Below are positions 36,476 through 41,054 of a stretch of 41,054 bases of DNA, one piece after another (positions within the stretch are counted from its first letter, which is position 1; every line of letters starts with the position of its first letter). The position numbers were made by a program, and so were the translations under genes. Under the pieces are notes generated by a model. That model saw only the letters and a program-made list of their open reading frames with translations, did not search any database and was not told the DNA's origin. This DNA is from a virus. The stretch is from positions 1 through 41,054 of IMG/VR virus record IMGVR_UViG_3300036799_000106; one strand, written 5' to 3'.

Positions 36476-37015
36476 GTGACTGCCAACACCTATAAACACT
36501 TCTTCTGGATGATCCTATTAGCGGCTGCTTGTAAAACAGCATCATCATCTTCGTCTCAGTCGTCTTCTGATACTCAAACTAATACGGCGTCTAATGAGAA
36601 GCAAACGACTGATGAAACTTCTCAAACTACGACGACCAAAACCGTCGAACAAGATCCATCGAAAACCACCACGACAGAGAATGAGTATGAACTTATTCCT
36701 GTTCCAGGTGAGCCTTCCAAGCCTCCTGTTCCTGTCTTAAAGCATCAGAAAATCAAAGTTGAAGAAAAAGGAAAGAAAACAGCTTCTGTAGATACTCAGA
36801 AGCAACAAGATACTAAGACTAGTTTTGAAGGATCTATACAGCAACAAGTTCTAGATCATCAAAAGAGGAGCGAAGAGGATGAATTAAAATCGGCTCCATC
36901 TGTTGGATGTGCGATGGCCGGATGGATGTGGGCTGTCCTAATTATAAGCGGCGCATTAGGGTTGATCACTGGTTTCTTAAAGCTGGCTGGTAAGAAGATT
37001 CCATTCGTGGGGTAG
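36476..37015 (+). CDS. Candidate unimolecular spanin (u-spanin)
   Basis: A 179-residue protein with a GTG start. The N-terminus MTANTYKHFFWMILLAAAC has a lipobox-like LLAAAC, so lipid attachment to the outer membrane is expected. Residues 22-135 are Ser/Thr/Gln/Lys-rich and extended; residues 147-168 (MAGWMWAVLIISGALGLITG) form a membrane helix followed by KKIPFVG. A lipoprotein end plus a C-terminal inner-membrane helix is the layout of u-spanins such as T1 gp11, which fuse the two membranes at lysis. Confidence 0.7.
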   Translation: MTANTYKHFFWMILLAAACKTASSSSSQSSSDTQTNTASNEKQTTDETSQTTTTKTVEQDPSKTTTTENEYELIPVPGEPSKPPVPVLKHQKIKVEEKGKKTASVDTQKQQDTKTSFEGSIQQQVLDHQKRSEEDELKSAPSVGCAMAGWMWAVLIISGALGLITGFLKLAGKKIPFVG

Positions 37016-37018
37016 ACC

Positions 37019-37243
37019 ATGGCAGACCGAGTCGTCGCAAAGTTTAACGTCGATCAGTTCAACGCGAACGAAGTAACCGGTCGCGCTGTTACATCAGATG
37101 GTATTGCGGAGCATGAGCGTTTCCACAAGTATACTCCAACCGGGACCTTCTTCTTGAATATTGACAATGCTCCCGCGCTGGAGTTTTTCCGCAACAGAGT
37201 CAACAAACCGGTCTATGTAACATTCTCTGATTCGCCGCTATAA
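37019..37243 (+). CDS. Hypothetical protein
   Basis: A 74-residue protein starting MADRVVAKFNVDQFNANEV, alpha/beta, without recognised motif. It is in the lysis-region operon just before the lyase-like gene. Confidence 0.6.
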   Translation: MADRVVAKFNVDQFNANEVTGRAVTSDGIAEHERFHKYTPTGTFFLNIDNAPALEFFRNRVNKPVYVTFSDSPL

Positions 37244-37260
37244 CCAAGGAGCAAGGCACC

Positions 37261-38220
37261 ATGGCGCAACCAAAACCTGACTGGCTAGAGCCTTCGAATC
37301 GTATCCAGCAAGTTACTCAAGACGGTAGGCCTTGCTGGAAGTTTAGCATCTTGAAGAACGACAAACCTCTTGCCTGGGATGTTGCGAACGGGAACTACGG
37401 TCCTGGTGGTAGACTGCTGAATCCGCCTCAGGTCAATCGGCGAGCGGAGATGTCCTTTGCGCCAGCGGATCCGAAGTTTAAGCAAAACGGACCCTACAAC
37501 GTTAGAGCCGGCATGACAGTAACCTACGGGATCTGTATGTATTTTGATCCCGGCTGGCCGATCAATAAAGGCGTGAACCACGACTGGAAGTTGCCGTTCC
37601 AGATCCATCCTCCAGATGGATATCAAGGCAAACCGTACGATGGATTCCACGGTATCTCAGAGCACAACGGAAATATAGATCTTGCAACTCCTGGTGATCC
37701 AAACGGGACGCCCTTCTACAGTGCTCCTGTAGAGACAGGAAGGTGGGGTCCTCACGATTACTATCTTGTGTTGAAAGCATCGAAGAACCAAGATGGTTAC
37801 GTGAAGATTGGTGATGCGAACAAGAGAGTTATCGGGCAGTGGAATGGAACGACGTTCTTAACAGGTCCGAATGGCGATTACATGTACGGCCCGATCATCG
37901 GGCTCTACATGGATGCTGTCTCTCTTACGGCGGATGCGATCATCTATCTCTCTGGGTTCGAAGGACCGCTTCCGGACATCTGGGAAGGTGATTTGCTTGC
38001 TCAAGCAGCCCCTGCTCCTACTCCTGCTCCTACTCCTACTCCAGCTCCTGCTGCTACTTCTACACTACCTGCACCTCAGTGGCTCGTTGACTTGAGGATC
38101 CACCTGAGAGATCTAGTTGCAAGCAATACTATTACTCCTGAACAAGCACTTGCCGAGTTGAGGATTGCTCACAACGCGATTGCAACAAAACTAGACACTG
38201 GACCAAACTGGATGAAGTAA
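37261..38220 (+). CDS. Jelly-roll polysaccharide-lyase-like protein
   Basis: A 319-residue protein. Residues 1-240 are beta-rich with patterns seen in jelly-roll glycan lyases (RRAEMSFAPADPKF, GMTVTYGICMYFDPGW, WKLPFQIHPPDGYQGKP, GPHDYYLVLKASKN). Then come a Pro-Thr-Ala linker (APTPAPTPTPAPAAT) and a 45-residue C-terminal helical domain (WLVDLRIHLRDLVASNTITP). No signal peptide. It could degrade host surface glycan or bind carbohydrate; the lyase call is by resemblance only. Confidence 0.5.
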   Translation: MAQPKPDWLEPSNRIQQVTQDGRPCWKFSILKNDKPLAWDVANGNYGPGGRLLNPPQVNRRAEMSFAPADPKFKQNGPYNVRAGMTVTYGICMYFDPGWPINKGVNHDWKLPFQIHPPDGYQGKPYDGFHGISEHNGNIDLATPGDPNGTPFYSAPVETGRWGPHDYYLVLKASKNQDGYVKIGDANKRVIGQWNGTTFLTGPNGDYMYGPIIGLYMDAVSLTADAIIYLSGFEGPLPDIWEGDLLAQAAPAPTPAPTPTPAPAATSTLPAPQWLVDLRIHLRDLVASNTITPEQALAELRIAHNAIATKLDTGPNWMK

Positions 38221-38240
38221 ACATCACGTAGGAGTACATC

Positions 38241-38966
38241 ATGGGTATTCCACAAGGCAGAGGTCTAGGTAGGAAGTTTGCGCCAGATCCGCGAGATAGA
38301 AAATATCTCATGGCGGTGCATCCGAAATCGACAGCTATAGTAAAGACTGCTCGAAAGCGTTGGAGCTTCAGACATAAAACTTTAAATCAAGGAGACACCG
38401 GTACTTGTGTCGGCCATGCTTTGAAGCACTATTTGATGGCAGCCCCGATTGAACACAGATTCCAAGAAGCACCAAGTGCATTCGAGATTTACGATATTGC
38501 GACCAAACTCGATGAGTGGCCTGAGAACGATAACGATACCGCGCGGCAGTTTGGAACATCAGTTCGGGCGGGCGCTAAAGCTCTCCAGTCAAAAGGTCTT
38601 CTTAAAGAGTATCGTTGGTTGACAACAGCGGATGAAATTGAGACGTTTATCTGTGGTCAAAATGACAAGGGAGATTTTATTGGAAGTCCTGTAGTTATTG
38701 GTGTTCCTTGGTTCACGGGAATGTTCGAGATCAACTCAGCAGGGTTTGTTAATATCACAGGAATTATTGAAGGTGGACATTCTGTTCTAATTCTAGGAGC
38801 AGATCCTATCACTCATAACTTTGATCTAATCAACCAGTGGGCAGACTGGGGTCTCGATAATCGAGGTGATTTCAAGATGACTAGAGATACTTTAGATCGC
38901 CTAATGCAACAGAATGGTGAGGCTTGCGCCGCGATTGAAATGCGCGGAGTGCATCCTACGTCTTAA
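38241..38966 (+). CDS. Papain-like (C1-type) cysteine protease
   Basis: A 241-residue protein. LNQGDTGTCVGHALKHYL (about residues 48-65) carries the oxyanion Gln and catalytic Cys; GGHSVLILGAD (about 178-188) the catalytic His; and NQWADWGLDNRGDFKM (about 197-212) the Asn-Trp region of C1 peptidases. No signal peptide or propeptide is apparent. Its place in the lysis region suggests a role in cell-wall or cell-envelope breakdown, or virion protein processing; both are inference. Confidence 0.75.
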   Translation: MGIPQGRGLGRKFAPDPRDRKYLMAVHPKSTAIVKTARKRWSFRHKTLNQGDTGTCVGHALKHYLMAAPIEHRFQEAPSAFEIYDIATKLDEWPENDNDTARQFGTSVRAGAKALQSKGLLKEYRWLTTADEIETFICGQNDKGDFIGSPVVIGVPWFTGMFEINSAGFVNITGIIEGGHSVLILGADPITHNFDLINQWADWGLDNRGDFKMTRDTLDRLMQQNGEACAAIEMRGVHPTS

Positions 38967-38975
38967 GAGGTAGTT

Positions 38976-39353
38976 ATGGATTGGCAGCCTATCATACTGA
39001 AAGCTTTAGATACGCTGCCAATCACTGTAACTGCAGTTGGTGGAACTGCTATTACGTTCTACAAGATCTTAACTAAGATGATGGAGAAAAGATTAAAGCC
39101 TCTCGAAGATGGACAAGCAGATATTAAGAAAGCTACTAAGTCTGTGATTCAGTCTCAAGGAAAGATGAAGAAGCAGTTAGATGGTCATACTAAGATGTTA
39201 ACTAAAGCAACTGAAGCTCAAGGCATCATCAAAGGTTATCAACGAGCTAAGAGAGATGCTCGGTATGATCGCAGAGAATTAGTGAAAGTTCGCAAAAAAG
39301 TTGCTCAACCGCCTAAGTCAGGTATTCCAAGAAGGCGACGTACAGATAGGTAG
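38976..39353 (+). CDS. Holin-like membrane protein
   Basis: A 125-residue protein. One membrane helix (residues 12-32, TLPITVTAVGGTAITFYKIL) is followed by a coiled-coil-like middle and a very basic tail (RRELVKVRKKVAQ, IPRRRRTDR). This is like single-helix phage holins, and it sits two genes after the spanin candidate. Holin activity is inferred from topology and place. Confidence 0.55.
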   Translation: MDWQPIILKALDTLPITVTAVGGTAITFYKILTKMMEKRLKPLEDGQADIKKATKSVIQSQGKMKKQLDGHTKMLTKATEAQGIIKGYQRAKRDARYDRRELVKVRKKVAQPPKSGIPRRRRTDR

Positions 39354-39383
39354 CCCTTATAACGGGTGAGGACCATAGGGTTG

Positions 39384-39653
39384 TCATTGGGTAACACCTG
39401 GGCTCGGTCCCACAATCAGCGTTGTCGCGGGCGGGTTTTCCCGGGATTTTTCTTTATGGTGCAGACTAAGAGCTAGCACCGCTAGTTGGATAACTCTTGT
39501 TGCAGTTTTAATAGCTGCATTCGCTCTTCTAAACCGTGAACTAATCTCTGAGCACGTAGTGCAAGGTGGAGGTAGTTTTTTACCCTCAGAGTCTAAGTAT
39601 GATTTAGGTTTCAACCATTCAGCAAATTCATCGCACCATAGTGCAGATTTCAT
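39384..39653 (-). CDS. Hypothetical protein with CxxC
   Basis: An 89-residue protein starting MKSALWCDEFAEWLKPKS, with PPPCTTCSEI and a weakly hydrophobic helix (VIQLAVLALSL). The ATG overlaps the stop of the 37-residue gene upstream as ATGA. It ends the leftward operon and converges on the holin-like gene. No family recognised. Confidence 0.55.
   Translation of the reverse strand: MKSALWCDEFAEWLKPKSYLDSEGKKLPPPCTTCSEISSRFRRANAAIKTATRVIQLAVLALSLHHKEKSRENPPATTLIVGPSPGVTQ
39410..39472. terminator. Possible terminator region between convergent operons
   Basis: Between the convergent stops, GGGTTTTCCC followed by GGGATTTTTCTTT on the plus strand resembles a weak terminator for the rightward operon. 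It overlaps the 3' end of the leftward gene, and the stem is short. Confidence 0.35.
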
Positions 39654-39763
39654 GACGTTCCCCAAACTAAGAACGCAATGACTGATCTAATTGCTTCGAA
39701 TTCACACCATGCACAGTAGTCCTCATGACCTCCTGTTCGCCAAAGTGGTCGTCGATGGCTCAT
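39650..39763 (-). CDS. Hypothetical 37-residue protein with CxxC
   Basis: A frame of 37 codons (MSHRRPLWRTGGHEDYC, then AWCEFEAIRSVIAF) tied at both ends: its ATG overlaps the polymerase stop as ATGA, and its stop overlaps the next gene as ATGA. CAWC may bind metal. The tight coupling makes it a likely gene; the role is unknown. Confidence 0.65.
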   Translation of the reverse strand: MSHRRPLWRTGGHEDYCAWCEFEAIRSVIAFLVWGTS

Positions 39764-41054
39764 GCAGCTGCTCCCCAGTTAGCTAGATCTTCTTCCTCAT
39801 CTGCTACGATCGGGATACTGATCGGAACTACGTTTTCCATAATACGGCCAACTTCCTTGAATCCTTCTTCTGATTCCTTTGTCTTAGGATCGGAGAAGTC
39901 GAGCTCGTCGTGAACCATCATACGAGGAACTCCCGTCGCCTTAAAGACTCCATCTTTCCAACACTTGACCATAGCGGCTTTGATCAGGTCCGCTGCCGAT
40001 CCCTGGAGCAACCGGTTGAGAGCCTTATGGAGATAGGCTCTACGTACGTTCCCGTATATACGGATCGCTACTTGATATGGAAGTGCAGGATACTCCTGGC
40101 CTTCTCTCATGCGTGCAGGTTCCCACAAATCGAACCGCGCCTTACGCCCAAGCAGCGTTGTGATCACGCCAAGGTTCCTAGCTGTGGTCATTGCCCAGTC
40201 CATCGTAGGCTTTGCGAACGGAACTCCTTTATGATAAGCTTCTAAGAATTCGTCAGCTTCGCGTTCAGTCTTTAATTCCATGCTTCGGATGAGTTTTTTC
40301 TTGCCCATTCCGAAGGTTAATCCAAAGTTTAGGTTTTTGATTGGTCGTCGATCAACTTGGCGCCTGAAGATGCCCTCGACAAGCTCCTGAACCCATTTAT
40401 GATAGTCTGTATCTGGACGGTCACGATAACGCTGTCTAGCTTCCTCACTTCCTGGACCGACTGCATAGTGCACGAGCATCCGGTATTCAATTTGACTGTA
40501 ATCGAACTTGCGCCAAAATGGGTGTCCTGGGTCCGGAATGAAGATGGATCGAATAAGTTTACCAAGCTCTTTATCACGAATCGGGAGGTTTGTAAGATTA
40601 GGATGATCACTTGAAAAACGACCTGAAACAGTACCGCCGTCATCTTTGCGTAGAGGATTAAACGATCCGTAAACTTTACCGTTGATGTTACCATTAAGAA
40701 TGTAACCTTTAATGAATGTTCCGTTAAGTTTTTCAATCCGTTTGATTTCGCGAATCAGTTGAGCTACGGGATGGTCTACTGTTTTGAGGAAGTCTTTCTT
40801 GAAAGAAGGTTTACCTTCAGGAGCCTTTTTTGACGGTTTGGTTCTTGGATATTTAAGTCCAAGGGAATCGAAAGCGTGCGCCAGTTCGTTTGAGGAACCA
40901 ACCCGAACCGAGAATCCCAGAGTCTTGTCAAGCTCCGTCTGGTATGCCCGAACTTTATGATCAAGAACATCCGTAAGCTCCTCCGCTTTTTTTGTATCCA
41001 CAGATACGCCGGCGAAGCGCATCTCAATGAGAAGCGGGATGATGTCGCATTCCA
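39760..41054 (-). CDS. Family A DNA polymerase, partial (C-terminal part)
   Basis: The reading is open to the window edge, so the N-terminus is missing; the visible part begins ECDIIPLLIEMRFAG, the usual start of the polymerase domain after the exonuclease. Motif A is DYSQIEYRMLVHYA; motif B is RRPIKNLNFGLTFGM; motif C is MMVHDELD. It is the replicative polymerase of the phage, like T7 gp5 or bacterial Pol I. Whether it has a 3'-5' exonuclease cannot be seen here. It is read leftward and coupled to two small genes. Confidence 0.95.
   Translation of the reverse strand, partial: ECDIIPLLIEMRFAGVSVDTKKAEELTDVLDHKVRAYQTELDKTLGFSVRVGSSNELAHAFDSLGLKYPRTKPSKKAPEGKPSFKKDFLKTVDHPVAQLIREIKRIEKLNGTFIKGYILNGNINGKVYGSFNPLRKDDGGTVSGRFSSDHPNLTNLPIRDKELGKLIRSIFIPDPGHPFWRKFDYSQIEYRMLVHYAVGPGSEEARQRYRDRPDTDYHKWVQELVEGIFRRQVDRRPIKNLNFGLTFGMGKKKLIRSMELKTEREADEFLEAYHKGVPFAKPTMDWAMTTARNLGVITTLLGRKARFDLWEPARMREGQEYPALPYQVAIRIYGNVRRAYLHKALNRLLQGSAADLIKAAMVKCWKDGVFKATGVPRMMVHDELDFSDPKTKESEEGFKEVGRIMENVVPISIPIVADEEEDLANWGAAA

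Noticed and set aside
39354-39440. tRNA-like segment (TGGGCTCGGTCCCA) after the holin-like gene
   Set aside because: The T-arm-like stem is only four base pairs and no acceptor, D or anticodon stem can be fitted.

Overview
This 41 kb window looks like one continuous piece of a tailed, contractile (myovirus) bacteriophage genome. The virion genes follow the order of phage Mu and P2: portal, ClpP-type protease with nested scaffold, gpT-like capsid, DUF1320, tail sheath, tube, frameshifted chaperone pair, short tape measure, hub, spike, gpW, gpJ, gpI, fibre. No Mu transposase is visible, and the right edge carries a family A DNA polymerase, so only the particle is Mu-like. The host is probably Gram-negative: there is a unimolecular-spanin-type lipoprotein, Shine-Dalgarno sites and sigma70-like promoters. 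A cysteine-rich secreted protein recalls those common in Myxococcota and related bacteria; that host guess is inference only.

Layout. (1) 42-5916: about 21 small leftward genes, many in ATGA/GTGA/TTGA overlaps, read from three promoters of one type. Most are hypothetical; a secreted HNH-nuclease-like protein and a DUF2786 protein are recognisable. (2) 5917-6057: divergent control region with repeated AGATGTT words. (3) 6058-8919: rightward genes including a nucleoside 2-deoxyribosyltransferase-like protein and a PD-(D/E)XK-type nuclease, interrupted by an AT-rich repeat block (7531-7764). (4) 8920-14811: accessory zone of small cassettes, most with their own extended -10 promoter and hairpin terminator, on both strands. 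It holds three dispersed copies of a 25-28 residue membrane micro-protein beginning MITAI, two proteins sharing a YTARTQYQAW domain, and three proteins beginning MEANV. (5) 14812-15078: inverted-repeat-rich non-coding DNA just upstream of the packaging genes. (6) 15079-35957: rightward packaging, head and tail genes. (7) 35950-39353: cysteine-rich secreted protein (leftward), u-spanin candidate, jelly-roll glycan-lyase-like protein, papain-like protease and holin-like protein. (8) 39384-41054: leftward operon ending in two small genes after the polymerase, which runs off the window.

Several genes are too short for ordinary gene calling but are supported by exact start/stop overlaps, promoters or paralogy: 775-945, 4553-4669, 10069-10209, 10220-10306, 12449-12592, 12976-13053, 14646-14723, 23372-23476 and 39650-39763.

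The best candidate for something undescribed is the accessory zone. It shows repeated promoter, gene and hairpin units, some apparently leaderless, a paralogous family of MITAI membrane micro-proteins, shared N-termini, and word usage that changes sharply at cassette borders (GATC-dense, then TGGAGG-dense, then GAGCTC-dense).
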